From an uncultured Photobacterium sp. (GTDB lineage Bacteria > Pseudomonadota > Gammaproteobacteria > Enterobacterales > Vibrionaceae): a DNA stretch of 64,000 nt. The stretch's first letter is position 1, and the number at the start of each line of letters is the position of its first letter. A program made the translations under genes and the position numbers. Where the stretch lies: positions 124,001-188,000 of the forward strand of contig NZ_CANMZV010000006.1 in the NCBI RefSeq assembly GCF_947502415.1. The letters run 5' to 3'. Of the stretch, positions 9,887 through 19,742 are shown piece after piece. The notes under the pieces are model-generated. The model worked only from the letters and a program-made list of their open reading frames with translations. It was not told where the DNA came from and ran no database searches.

Positions 9887-11785
9887 CTAATTCTGGTACA
9901 GTGAATTATTGATCAACCCATTGTTATAGAACTGCACATAGGCTTTTAGCTTTTCGCCCAAGCTTTCCTCCTGTTTCACGCCCAAATTCGCCTGTTTCGT
10001 CACAAAAAAGGCCGATGGCAGCGGCTGCGGATTACTAATCTGCAGCTTCTGATTCATACGCACGTAAGCATTGTCGCTAACCAGCCAGTAATCGTTAATC
10101 TCCTTAAACAGAGCTATACCTTGACGCTCACTTTTCAGCAATGATTGTCCAAACGGTAACAGCTTATCTGATTCATTAATATTCAGATAATCGACCACCG
10201 TCGCAGGAATATCTGCCTGCTGGGCGACATCCAAGCGAACTTCTGGTTTGATCTTTCCGCCTGGATGGTAAAGAAGAATAGGAACTCGGTGACGCCCCAG
10301 CGGAGTTGCAAAATCAGGATCATGGTTGTCGGAAGTATGGTCCGCAGTGATCACAAATAACGTATCCTGATACCAAGGCATCGATTTGATCGTCTCAAAA
10401 AATTTTTTTAACGCCATATCAGTATAGCGAACCACGCGATGCATTGGGATGCTTCCCTCCGCAATTTTACCTTTGTATTCCGGCGGCAAGGTATAAGGGT
10501 TATGCGAACTCAGGGTAAACACTGACGCTAAAAACGGTGTCGGTGAACTATTCAGAGTCTGAGCCATATTCTGCAAAAATGGCTCATCAAAAATCCCCCA
10601 GTTACCATCATAATCACCATCGTTGGCATACTCAGTTCTGCCTATATAATTATCCATTCCGAGACGTAAAGAAATGGCATCAAAATACATGCTGCCATTT
10701 TTGGCCCCATGGAAAAACCAAGTCTCATAATTATAAGGCTTCAGTATATTACCAATTCCATAAAGAGTGTTGCCCTGATATGCCGATCGCACTAACGGCT
10801 CTGACATCAATGACGGAATACCAGCTAAGATAGTAGGCACCGCTTCAATTGAACGTCTGCCATTAGCAAAACCATTTGGGAAAAAAGTTCCCTGTTCCGC
10901 AAGTGACTGCAAAAACGGCGTATAGCCGACCTTTCCATAGGGAGGGCCAAAATATTCGAGGCCAAAGCTCTCCAATATAATGATAATCACATTGTCATTA
11001 GGGGCTGTATGTTCTGGCTTCGAAGCAATTTTGTTGGTGATTAGTTCTCTTGCCTGTTTATCACTTTCAAAAAAGTGAAGCGGTTTGATTTCACTACCTT
11101 TCTTTTTTATCAAGGTAAACGAGGTATTAAGTACTAGTGGGCCAAGCTCGGCACTAGGCCATGAGTAAGCATGAACAGAACGTATAGGTTTACTCTGTAA
11201 TCCACCTCGGGCAGATACAACGGTTATCGCAACCAGAGCAATGACCAATAGAGGATACAAGATCAAACGAACCTCTAGGGAAGGAAGCCTATCGTATAGC
11301 CATCTTGAAGAGATACGTGTTAAGGCAAAGACAAATATAATAGCAAGCGCGGCTAAATACCAGAACTGACCAGCTAACTGTTGTCCCTGGTCGATGAGAT
11401 CCGGAGCAAGCGCCATTACCTCCAAACCACTACGTCTACCACTAAATGGGAAGTAAGCAATATCGGCAAAGTTACTTAATAAAAAGGGAATATTCAGCAA
11501 TAGGAAAAAATAGAATATAAACTTCGGTAAACGATTGACTACAGCCTTAAAAGGACTAAGTAAAAACACCAGTAGCAATAAAGGGGCATTGATCATAGCG
11601 ATACTCGCCAGATCAAAACGAACACCGTGAAGAAATGCTATAAGGATACTCTGAAAGTCACTCCTAACAAAATAGTCACTATTATCGATATAAAAAATGA
11701 ATCTAATCAAACTGTAAGCAATCAGAGCTAACAGGGATAGCGAACATAAATAAAACAAAGGTCTAAGATTGACTTTATTACGCAT
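9887..11785 (-). CDS. LTA synthase-family (sulfatase-fold) membrane phosphotransferase
   Basis: A 632-residue protein with about five N-terminal membrane helices (to about residue 190) and a large periplasmic sulfatase-fold domain: VIIIILESFGLEYFG, NGRRSIEAVPTILAG, TLSSHNPY and ITADHTSDN. This is the lipoteichoic acid synthase/OpgB-like family that transfers phosphoglycerol from phosphatidylglycerol. At the position of the usual nucleophilic Thr the sequence appears to have Ser (GRRS), which also occurs in Gram-negative members. The acceptor is unknown; the LPS context suggests a surface glycan. It is convergent with dgkA and reads away from the GT25 gene at 12208. Confidence 0.85.
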   Translation of the reverse strand: MRNKVNLRPLFYLCSLSLLALIAYSLIRFIFYIDNSDYFVRSDFQSILIAFLHGVRFDLASIAMINAPLLLLVFLLSPFKAVVNRLPKFIFYFFLLLNIPFLLSNFADIAYFPFSGRRSGLEVMALAPDLIDQGQQLAGQFWYLAALAIIFVFALTRISSRWLYDRLPSLEVRLILYPLLVIALVAITVVSARGGLQSKPIRSVHAYSWPSAELGPLVLNTSFTLIKKKGSEIKPLHFFESDKQARELITNKIASKPEHTAPNDNVIIIILESFGLEYFGPPYGKVGYTPFLQSLAEQGTFFPNGFANGRRSIEAVPTILAGIPSLMSEPLVRSAYQGNTLYGIGNILKPYNYETWFFHGAKNGSMYFDAISLRLGMDNYIGRTEYANDGDYDGNWGIFDEPFLQNMAQTLNSSPTPFLASVFTLSSHNPYTLPPEYKGKIAEGSIPMHRVVRYTDMALKKFFETIKSMPWYQDTLFVITADHTSDNHDPDFATPLGRHRVPILLYHPGGKIKPEVRLDVAQQADIPATVVDYLNINESDKLLPFGQSLLKSERQGIALFKEINDYWLVSDNAYVRMNQKLQISNPQPLPSAFFVTKQANLGVKQEESLGEKLKAYVQFYNNGLINNSLYQN

Positions 11786-12207
11786 TTTAAATCGTCTTCA
11801 TATAATCGCGAGGATGAGATTGTTTCAAGCCTGAAGCAGTGTTTGTTCAGACGCGGATTAGGAATTTTTTATTCGTCACTCATACAGCCAATATCCAATG
11901 GTGCAGAGATATTTTTATAACAGCAAGGCAAAAATGGTACATAAATAACTCAGGTTACACAACGACGAAAGGGAGAGAATTTTAAGAAAACATAACCTTT
12001 TCCTCAAATATATGTCTGTAACTCTTACACCAGATAACAAACCACTACTTAACTTATTGCTGAGCATAAAGTTGCTCATATGAAATACATCCTCAAATAA
12101 AGCTAACAAGATCAATCAGCATAATAATTACAGCAAATAAGGCTTATATAAATACTGTCGACTATACTCATAGCTTAAAATATGCTCCTAACGTGGGAAT
12201 AGTTCAA
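11786..12207. other. Divergent intergenic region
   Basis: These 422 bases between the divergently read LTA-synthase-like and GT25 genes are A+T-rich and hold no supported gene; a 66-codon reverse frame (11915-12115) has no ribosome site or family feature. Promoters for both neighbours are expected here but no strong consensus was picked out. Confidence 0.4.
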
Positions 12208-13023
12208 ATGAAAGCCTTTGTGATAAGTCTCGTAGATAGCCTAGAACGTCGCAAAAAGGTAATGGATATTCTTGGACAGCACCATATCCATTTTAATTTG
12301 ATAAATGGCATCGATGGAAGAAAAGAAAATCATCCCTTTTTAAAAAGGTATAATGAAAAAGAATTTATTTTTCACTATGGTAGGAAAGCTGCGCCAGGGG
12401 AGCTGGGGTGTTATGCCAGCCATATTCTTGCTTGGCAAAAGTGTGTCGAACTTGGAGAACCAATTCTGGTTTTTGAAGACGATTTAGTACTTAAACCTGG
12501 AGTAAAAGAGGCTATCAAGGCATGTGAAAAGTTGATCTCTGACTATGGTTTTATCCGTATGGAGAGCACTCGTAAAAAACCTCAATATCCAGTAAAACAC
12601 GTAGGGAAATTCACCCTATTTAATTTCATGAAAATACCACAATGTACCACGTGCTACGCAATTTCTCCGCAAGTAGCCAAAGCATTTCTTAAACATAGTC
12701 AAACCATTCGCCTTCCCGTGGACGTATTTATACGCAACATCTGGATACACAAGCAGCCTATTTACGGCCTGCAGCCTTTTTTAATTTCTGCGAGTAATGA
12801 TGAATCTCTCATTGGAAAAAGAGCAAAACTAAAACATAAACCCTTGTCTATACAGCTAATATGCCTATTATTTAAAGCAAGAAGAATACTATTTAACGGC
12901 TATTACCAACTCAAATGGCGCCTTACCCGACGTACCTTTGTATCGTTATTAATCCTGAATAGTCAATGCTTTATGCTACAACAACTTACCATCCAGGAGC
13001 TCGAGTTTTTATTGATTATATAA
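12208..13023 (+). CDS. Glycosyltransferase family 25, second copy
   Basis: A 271-residue GT25 protein paralogous to the one at 5540-6280: the same FVISLVDSLERR start, IDGRKE, GELGCYASH (about residues 64-72) and metal-binding EDD at 90-92. The ATG at 12208 starts the family-standard N-terminus; a GTG 15 bases upstream is possible. The last 35 residues (after RLTRRTFVSLL) do not resemble the first copy and are rich in Leu/Gln, which may be a frame-shifted or replaced tail. It probably adds a core sugar. It is isolated between a divergent and a convergent neighbour. Confidence 0.82.
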   Translation: MKAFVISLVDSLERRKKVMDILGQHHIHFNLINGIDGRKENHPFLKRYNEKEFIFHYGRKAAPGELGCYASHILAWQKCVELGEPILVFEDDLVLKPGVKEAIKACEKLISDYGFIRMESTRKKPQYPVKHVGKFTLFNFMKIPQCTTCYAISPQVAKAFLKHSQTIRLPVDVFIRNIWIHKQPIYGLQPFLISASNDESLIGKRAKLKHKPLSIQLICLLFKARRILFNGYYQLKWRLTRRTFVSLLILNSQCFMLQQLTIQELEFLLII

Positions 13024-13085
13024 CTTGATTTGCACTTAGGTGAACGAGAGTTATTTAAAATACAGGGATAATTCTCCCACTCCTA

Positions 13086-14003
13086 TCAATCACAATGCTT
13101 AATTATATCCTGAACAATCTGATATTGCCTCTCAGTAACCAATTCAACATGCTCGTCACCGCTCAGCACTCCAGAATTATTACCAGATATTTCACATAAC
13201 GCCTTACTTAAATTATCTAAATCAGACTGAGATGCTATTGTGAAATAAACAGGCAACCGTGACCACTTACGTGGGCATGAGAAAATTTTACTTAACCATT
13301 TTTTCGTCGCGTTTTCAAAAACCTTTCCAAAACCCATTTTGAATTGTGCCATAAATGGCAGTGATTCAAACGTTAATGAAATAGCCATAGATTCAGTAAA
13401 GTCATACCACTTTCCTTCATTAAATGCCGGAGAGAACTTCGCCGCAACCCAAGGAATACGCAGAGCATCTGCCACAATGGCACCATGCATCGCTTCAGTA
13501 ACTACTTTTTCACAACCTTGTAATGCAACAAGAAAGTCATCTACTGGCTGTTTCGCTGAAATGAACTTTAATCCAGCCTTATCACAAACCGACTGCCAAT
13601 CGATAAAGTCTTCACTTCTATGGTGAGGAATAAAACCAATACCAGACTTCTTTTCAGCTTGCGGCAAAGTGACTTTACGCAATAAATAAGCCCCATCCCC
13701 AACCGCCAATTCAGGAGCAACTCCTAATTTTTCAGCCGTCCTCGGTCCACGCACCCCAAAAACCTGACAACGTTCATCAAGCCGAGGAAGATCTTCATCC
13801 CATCCACCGGAAGAAAAAATTACAATTTTCCTGGCATCTTTCAGATTCTCGTTAATCCGCTTCTTGGTTAAAATAGTCCCAATACCCAGAAAATATGTAT
13901 CTGAGCATTCGTCAATTTTGTCACCTAACAACTTCGGCCATAACCAAGAGTTCAGATCATCTCCAAAATTATATGTTTCAGAACGACAGTATTCTAATTT
14001 CAT
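13086..14003 (-). CDS. Polysaccharide pyruvyl transferase-family protein
   Basis: 305 residues with the marks of the pyruvyl transferase (CsaB/WcaK) family: NFGDDLNSWLWPKL near the N-terminus, VFGVRGPRTAEKL, VGDGAYLL and the C-terminal VTEAMHGAIVADALRIP where the family has its conserved His. Members add ketal pyruvate to surface sugars from phosphoenolpyruvate, but some do other transfers. It is the last gene of a three-gene reverse operon with the GT2 gene 8 bp upstream, so a role in decorating core or O-antigen is likely. Confidence 0.8.
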   Translation of the reverse strand: MKLEYCRSETYNFGDDLNSWLWPKLLGDKIDECSDTYFLGIGTILTKKRINENLKDARKIVIFSSGGWDEDLPRLDERCQVFGVRGPRTAEKLGVAPELAVGDGAYLLRKVTLPQAEKKSGIGFIPHHRSEDFIDWQSVCDKAGLKFISAKQPVDDFLVALQGCEKVVTEAMHGAIVADALRIPWVAAKFSPAFNEGKWYDFTESMAISLTFESLPFMAQFKMGFGKVFENATKKWLSKIFSCPRKWSRLPVYFTIASQSDLDNLSKALCEISGNNSGVLSGDEHVELVTERQYQIVQDIIKHCD

Positions 14004-14011
14004 CTATTTAT

Positions 14012-14776
14012 CTATTTTTCCTGCTCCAGCAGCCATAGCCCGACATATTTGTTGAAATTCACCTGAGCATAAGTCATCGCGATAATGAAACCCACGCTAC
14101 CGTCCAGAAATCCACGGCGGATCACATAAATGTGGAAGAAGGTCCAGATAGCCCGTAACAATGCCAAGAACAAGCCATGGGACTTCTTGCCCTTGCGGTG
14201 ATACTTCTGCGCGCCCAGCCAGGCATATTGTGCGGCCTTATCCAGACCATGACCGTAATCCCGGTGTGTATAGTGCAGCAAAAGCCCCTTCATAACTCCG
14301 GTACTGCCTGTAGCAGGAATTACAGTTTCATGGACTTCATCCAGGGTATAGCGGGAACCATCACGCTGGAACAGACGCAATACTGAACGAGCGCTACGGC
14401 CATGCTTCAACGTCTTACCATAAAGGGTTACACCCCATGGCAAACGATAAGCAGTATCTTCAATCGTGTCTTGCTCAAGCAGTGACACCAAGGCCTTTTG
14501 CATGTCAGCATCAAGCGCTTCATCGGCATCAATCGACAGCACCCAGTCACAGGTTGCCTTGTCCAGTGCTCGCTGCTTCTGCTTGCCAAAGCCCGGCCAG
14601 TCAGTGATGGTGACATTATCAGTATAGCGGCGGCAGATTTCGACCGTGTCGTCCGTAGAGCCGCTATCAAGCACGATAATTTCATCAGCGACCGCAGCAA
14701 CAGACTGCAAACAGCCTTCGACCCGGTCAGCTTCATTTTTGGTGATGAGTATTACAGATAGGGTATGTTTTCGCAT
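14012..14776 (-). CDS. Glycosyltransferase family 2, WaaE/KdtX-like
   Basis: A 254-residue GT-A glycosyltransferase. The N-terminus has the GT2 pattern SVILITKNEADRVEGCLQSV, then LDSGSTDDT and the metal-binding DxD in LSIDADEAL. A membrane-associated C-terminal segment (FFHIYVIRRGFLDG) is typical of the WaaE/KdtX group of LPS core glucosyltransferases. The ATG at 14776 is preferred over an upstream TTG at 14800, which would overlap the gene before it. It starts 4 bases past the stop of the upstream TagB-like gene, implying coupling. Confidence 0.86.
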   Translation of the reverse strand: MRKHTLSVILITKNEADRVEGCLQSVAAVADEIIVLDSGSTDDTVEICRRYTDNVTITDWPGFGKQKQRALDKATCDWVLSIDADEALDADMQKALVSLLEQDTIEDTAYRLPWGVTLYGKTLKHGRSARSVLRLFQRDGSRYTLDEVHETVIPATGSTGVMKGLLLHYTHRDYGHGLDKAAQYAWLGAQKYHRKGKKSHGLFLALLRAIWTFFHIYVIRRGFLDGSVGFIIAMTYAQVNFNKYVGLWLLEQEK

Positions 14777-14780
14777 GAAG

Positions 14781-15833
14781 TTACCATTTCCAATAGCCAA
14801 GCGACTTTCTCATTTTTAGATTGCGCCATACATTCTTCGGTTTGCGATCCTGCCAGCCCTGCTGCAGCATTTCAGTGACCGCAGCCAGAACCCGAGGTAC
14901 CGACTTGCCATCCAGATACGGCGTGATTGCAGGGCCATACTGGGCAATGCGCTCCAGCAGCTCTGCGTCGGGGTTTAATCCATGCTCAATCGCACCGGCC
15001 AATGCCTCTGGTTGGGTGATATTAATAAAGCTCGGTTGCACCTCACGGTTATTTACCGTCACCACAGGTTTGCCCAGCAACAAGAATTCTTGAAAGATTG
15101 ACGAATTATCACACACCATCACATCGGCGCGATGCAATAACTCGATCACCCGATCATTATCAAAAAACATCAGGTTTTCATTCTCAAGTGCCCGGTATTT
15201 CGCCACCGTTTCCGGTGCCATCTTAGGGTGCAGCGTTACCAGCCACTGCCAGTTACCTTGCTGACTCAACATTTTAATTTGGTCATAGACCAGCTCGGCA
15301 CAAGACAAGCTAGCGGAAAATGTTGAGGAAAATGCAATTTGCGGCCGGCTATACGACTCATCATGTACATAGCTAAACAGACTATCAAGCTTGATCCAGC
15401 CAGTTTCAACCACCTTAAAATAGCCACGCTGCTGAGCCAGTGGTAGTAAGGTACCTGTACGCTCATGCCCTTCGGTACAATAGAGATCAAACAGGCCGCG
15501 CTCCGGATACAAATTGCCACGCTTGCTTTCATTCAGGCCATGAAAAACCTGAACCTTCAAGCCTGGAATAAAGCCTGGAATCCGATCTCCCGGTGCAAAC
15601 ACAGCATCAGGATGATAGGTTACCGCTGCATCCACGCTCTCTAGCATCTCTTCGCCCGGCAGCAAAAATTGCTTTGAAACATCCTTGCCGACAAGCAACC
15701 ATTTCACTTCATGCCCCAACGACTTTGCGTATTGCTGTAGCGGCCGAAGAATAGAAAAGGAATAGTTTTGCTCAACATAAAACAAGAAACGGTATAAAGA
15801 GTTCTTGTTCATAACATTACCATTTGGTTGCAT
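14781..15833 (-). CDS. CDP-glycerol glycerophosphotransferase-like protein (TagB/TagF family)
   Basis: About 350 residues with the GT-B-like fold of TagB/TagF glycerophosphotransferases: VEQNYSFSILRPLQ near the start, QVFHGLNESKRG, LVTLHPKM and the signature CDNSSIFQEFLLLGKPVV. In Gram-positives these build teichoic acid; Gram-negative homologues in LPS/capsule loci add glycerol phosphate or related groups. The ATG at 15833 has GGAA seven bases upstream; an internal ATG at 15812 is an alternative. It is first in the reverse operon with the GT2 and pyruvyltransferase-like genes, divergent from waaA. Confidence 0.78.
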   Translation of the reverse strand: MQPNGNVMNKNSLYRFLFYVEQNYSFSILRPLQQYAKSLGHEVKWLLVGKDVSKQFLLPGEEMLESVDAAVTYHPDAVFAPGDRIPGFIPGLKVQVFHGLNESKRGNLYPERGLFDLYCTEGHERTGTLLPLAQQRGYFKVVETGWIKLDSLFSYVHDESYSRPQIAFSSTFSASLSCAELVYDQIKMLSQQGNWQWLVTLHPKMAPETVAKYRALENENLMFFDNDRVIELLHRADVMVCDNSSIFQEFLLLGKPVVTVNNREVQPSFINITQPEALAGAIEHGLNPDAELLERIAQYGPAITPYLDGKSVPRVLAAVTEMLQQGWQDRKPKNVWRNLKMRKSLGYWKW

Positions 15834-16036
15834 TGTGAGTTCCAGGCTGATTTTTCAACGATGCTTCTGCGCAGATTGAAAGCAATTTAAGACCATATTC
15901 AAGCGCTCAATAATACCAGAAAATCCCCCTGAGCTATGCTTTCACAACAAAAGCTTGGTAAAAAATCGCAAACCCTTACCGACATCGTTTACACTCTCGT
16001 CTGCAAACTGACAGCCGATACACAGGACGAAACAAC

Positions 16037-17323
16037 ATGATCTTTCGCTGGTTATACACCTTACTGCTTAGTTTAGCGGCCCCACTACTACTGTATGGCC
16101 TATATAAGAAAAAAGAGGGAAAGCCAGCTTTCGGCCCACGCTGGAAAGAACATTTCGGATATACTCCCGCTCTCGCAGTCACAAATGAAAACACACGTCC
16201 AATCTGGATCCATGCCGTCTCAGTTGGCGAATCGATCGCGGCTGTCCCGGTCATCAAAGCATTAAAAGCTCAGCATCCCGAGCAGCAAATCATCGTCACC
16301 ACCACCACCAGTACCGGGGCCGAGCAGATCGCCAAACTAGGCGACTTGGTAGAACACCGCTACATGCCGATTGATTTTAGCTGGTGCGTTAAAGGCTTCC
16401 TTAAAACTATTCAGCCTGCTGCAATGCTGATAATGGAAACGGAACTGTGGCCGAATACCCTCACCACTGTCCACAATTCTGGTATTCCGGTGATCGTTAT
16501 GAATGCGCGCCTTTCGGCCCGTTCAGCCGACCGCTACCGCAGGTTCAAACCACTGTTCAATATCCTCACAAAACATATCGACCACTTGTTATGCCTGCAC
16601 CAAGACGATGCCGATCGCTTTATTTCCCTTGGCATCCCGGCCAGCAACGTCAGCGTAACCGGCTCAATTAAATTTGATATCCAGATCTCTGACCACGTGT
16701 TCAAAAAAGCCGCCGAACTTCGCCTAGATCTTGGTGAGCAGCGCCCTATCTGGGTAGCAGCTAGCACACATAAGGGTGAAGATGAGCAGGTTCTAAGCGC
16801 ATTCAGCCAGGTTCAACAATCTTTCCCGGACAGCTTGCTAATTTTGGTGCCACGCCATCCAGAACGGTTTAACCAGGTTGAAAAGCTCTGCCTCGACAGC
16901 GAATTCAACTGCGTCCGCCGGACCCAAGGTGAGGTCATTACCCCTGATACCCAGATCTACCTGGCCGATACCATGGGCGAGATGTTGATTTTCCAGGGAG
17001 CTGCAGACATCACCTTCATGGGCGGGAGTCTGATCGGCAATGCCGTCGGCGGTCACAACATGCTGGAGCCAGCAGCTCTGGGCAAACCGACTATCACAGG
17101 GCCAAGCTATTACAACTTTACCGATATTACCCAACAGCTGACGGCTGCCGATGCGGTATGGGTCTGCGACGGTTCTGAATCTCTGGCACAGATGCTAATT
17201 CAGCTTATTGATAACCCTGAACAACGACAAAAAATGGGTACGGCCGCACTGACCGTAGTCAAACAAAATCAGGGAGCCGTTGAGAAAACCCTGTCGGCTC
17301 TCAGCCAGCAGCTCGCCCGCTAA
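16037..17323 (+). CDS. waaA: 3-deoxy-D-manno-octulosonic acid (Kdo) transferase
   Basis: A 428-residue inner-membrane GT30 enzyme that adds Kdo to lipid IVA. An N-terminal membrane anchor (residues 4-22) is followed by IWIHAVSVGESIAAVPVI with the catalytic Glu at about 65, METELWPN, and the CMP-Kdo site region FMGGSLIGNAVGGHNMLEPAALGKP. Length fits the family. The partner kdkA gene, convergent and only 4 bp away, implies the one-Kdo-plus-phosphate inner core found in Vibrio and Haemophilus, so this WaaA is probably monofunctional (inference). Confidence 0.96.
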   Translation: MIFRWLYTLLLSLAAPLLLYGLYKKKEGKPAFGPRWKEHFGYTPALAVTNENTRPIWIHAVSVGESIAAVPVIKALKAQHPEQQIIVTTTTSTGAEQIAKLGDLVEHRYMPIDFSWCVKGFLKTIQPAAMLIMETELWPNTLTTVHNSGIPVIVMNARLSARSADRYRRFKPLFNILTKHIDHLLCLHQDDADRFISLGIPASNVSVTGSIKFDIQISDHVFKKAAELRLDLGEQRPIWVAASTHKGEDEQVLSAFSQVQQSFPDSLLILVPRHPERFNQVEKLCLDSEFNCVRRTQGEVITPDTQIYLADTMGEMLIFQGAADITFMGGSLIGNAVGGHNMLEPAALGKPTITGPSYYNFTDITQQLTAADAVWVCDGSESLAQMLIQLIDNPEQRQKMGTAALTVVKQNQGAVEKTLSALSQQLAR

Positions 17324-17327
17324 AAAA

Positions 17328-18032
17328 TTACGCTTTCCCGTAACCATCCAGCAATGCCTGCCAACATTGCTCGCTAAAACGGATCCCCCGCTTGCCCTGC
17401 TCCTTAACAAAAGAGCGGCGCAGGCGGGCCAGGTTCTTCGCCTTCCAGGACTCACCAGCCTGCTCGTAGCATTTATCAAAATCAATCAGCCAGACCTGCT
17501 GCTGACTATCGAGCAGGATATTATGGCTGTTGAGATCGGTATGGCACACTTGGAGATCGTGCATCTTGCGCACCATTCTTCCAACCGCCTTCCAGACTGA
17601 TTCCGCGAGTTCCTCTTGTTGCAGTATCCCGACCAAATCTCTGGCGTCCGCAATCTTTTCTACCAAAAGATCGGCACTATAAAGCAGCCCTTTACGGATC
17701 GCCCGAGCAGCAACCGGACGGGGTACACGTACCCCCCCCCGCACCAACTTATCCAGCAACGCAATTTCTTCAGCGCAGCGGGTCTTAGACCACCCGATGA
17801 ACCAATACGAATCTTCCACCAGCTTGCCAAACAATCCGCCACGACGGTAATGCCGCAGCGCCATATCCAACGTCTCACCACGAACAAACCAGGTTGTACC
17901 CCGGCCTTGGGCCGAGCCAATCACCCGATCAGACTGCTGCCAATAACCAGGGTTAAAACAAGCATCAGCCTGCTCAGGTAATAACTCAGGGTCAAACCAG
18001 ATACGCTGGTTGCCGGATATGATTTCTTGCAC
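17328..18032 (-). CDS. kdkA: Kdo kinase
   Basis: Phosphorylates the single Kdo residue of the LPS inner core. A small protein-kinase-like fold is visible: IGSAQGRGTTWF, LRHYRRGGLFGKL, then the catalytic loop CHTDLNSHNILLD and LIDFDKCY. A GTG at 18032 is chosen as start because GGAG lies eight bases upstream and the N-terminus then matches the length seen in Haemophilus KdkA; a longer frame from 18077 is less likely. The gene converges on waaA with a 4-bp gap. Confidence 0.93.
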   Translation of the reverse strand: MQEIISGNQRIWFDPELLPEQADACFNPGYWQQSDRVIGSAQGRGTTWFVRGETLDMALRHYRRGGLFGKLVEDSYWFIGWSKTRCAEEIALLDKLVRGGVRVPRPVAARAIRKGLLYSADLLVEKIADARDLVGILQQEELAESVWKAVGRMVRKMHDLQVCHTDLNSHNILLDSQQQVWLIDFDKCYEQAGESWKAKNLARLRRSFVKEQGKRGIRFSEQCWQALLDGYGKA

Positions 18033-18126
18033 GTATAAAACTCCAAGGCTGGATGTGACAGAGTATTTTACAATCACTTACCTGAACTGCATAATTCCAT
18101 CTTCAAATCATTACTGGGTATAAGCA

Positions 18127-19164
18127 ATGGCGCTATTTTCTACTCCGCCACAATCGTTATGTATTCTTAGGTTATCTGCCATCGGTGATGTCTGCCACGC
18201 CATTGCCGTCGTCCAGGCCATCCAGAAACACTGGCCACAAACAGAAATTACCTGGATTACAGGGAAAATAGAGGCCCAGCTGGTTGGCGACCTGCCTGGC
18301 ATAAAAGTCGTCGTCTTTGATAAAAAAGCCGGTCTTGCCGGTATGAGAGCAGTATGGTCAGCCCTAAAAGGGCAACGCTTCGACGCCCTGCTCCATATGC
18401 AGGCCGCCCTGCGTGCCAGCGTCCTGTCTCTGGGTATCAAAGCCAAATATAAAATCGGATTTAGCCGCAACCGCACCAAAGAAGGACAGTGGCTGTTTAC
18501 CAACAAGCACCTGCCAAACACCGATGCCTTCCATGTACTCGATAACTTTGCCGAATTCGCCAAATACCTCGGCGTACCTTTTGCGAGTCCCGAGTGGAAT
18601 ATCCCGCTGGCAGAGCAAGACATCAGCTTTGCCAAACAATACACCGGCAGCAAACCAACACTGGTTATTTCACCGGCTGCCAGCAAAGATGAGCGAAACT
18701 GGCTGACTGAGTACTATGCCGAACTGGCTGATTATGCCAGCAGCAAAGGCATGAATGTGATCCTGTGCGGCTCGCCTGCCCCGCGCGAAATTGAACTGGG
18801 CAAAGCCATTGAAGGCCTCTGCAAGCAACCTGTTGAAAACCTAATCGGCCAGACCAGCCTGAAACAGCTCACGGCTCTGCTAGGCCAGGCCAGTGTAGTT
18901 CTGGCTCCGGATACCGGGCCGGCACACCTGGCAACGACACAAGGCACCCCGGTGATTGGCCTGTATGCCCACAGTAACCCAAAACGAACCGGCCCTTACA
19001 ACAGCCTTGACTATGTAGCGAGCGTCTACAACCAGCATGCCGAGCAGCAACATGGTAAACCGGTTGGCGAACTGCCATGGGGAACCCGCGTCAAAGGCAG
19101 CGAGATCATGAAAGATATTGACGTAGACGGAGTGAAATCTACACTCGATATGCTTGTATCATAA
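18127..19164 (+). CDS. Glycosyltransferase family 9 (LPS heptosyltransferase family)
   Basis: A 345-residue GT-B enzyme of the ADP-heptose:LPS heptosyltransferase family. It has the GT9 start LCILRLSAIGDVCHAI, the middle LVISPAASKDERNW and the donor-site segment VLAPDTGPAHLATTQGTPVIGLYAHSNP. It could be heptosyltransferase I, II or a later one; the sequence alone does not decide. It lies between kdkA (divergent) and coaD (same strand, 41 bp), the usual Vibrionaceae position for a core heptosyltransferase. Confidence 0.88.
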   Translation: MALFSTPPQSLCILRLSAIGDVCHAIAVVQAIQKHWPQTEITWITGKIEAQLVGDLPGIKVVVFDKKAGLAGMRAVWSALKGQRFDALLHMQAALRASVLSLGIKAKYKIGFSRNRTKEGQWLFTNKHLPNTDAFHVLDNFAEFAKYLGVPFASPEWNIPLAEQDISFAKQYTGSKPTLVISPAASKDERNWLTEYYAELADYASSKGMNVILCGSPAPREIELGKAIEGLCKQPVENLIGQTSLKQLTALLGQASVVLAPDTGPAHLATTQGTPVIGLYAHSNPKRTGPYNSLDYVASVYNQHAEQQHGKPVGELPWGTRVKGSEIMKDIDVDGVKSTLDMLVS

Positions 19165-19172
19165 TTCGCTGA

Positions 19173-19688
<516 letters not shown>

Positions 19689-19693
19689 GTGAA

Positions 19694-19726
19694 CAAAAAA
19701 AAGGAGGCATTCGCCTCCTTTTTTAT
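19694..19726. terminator. Bidirectional terminator
   Basis: A GC-rich stem (19703-19708 with 19713-19718, four-base loop) is flanked by an A-run on the left and a T-run on the right. It can stop coaD from one side and the convergent epimerase gene from the other. Confidence 0.9.
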
Positions 19727-19742
19727 TTTCAACAATCAGCAA

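Noticed and set aside
11915..12115. 66-codon reverse frame in the divergent spacer
   Set aside because: No ribosome site, no recognisable domain; composition looks like random A+T-rich DNA.
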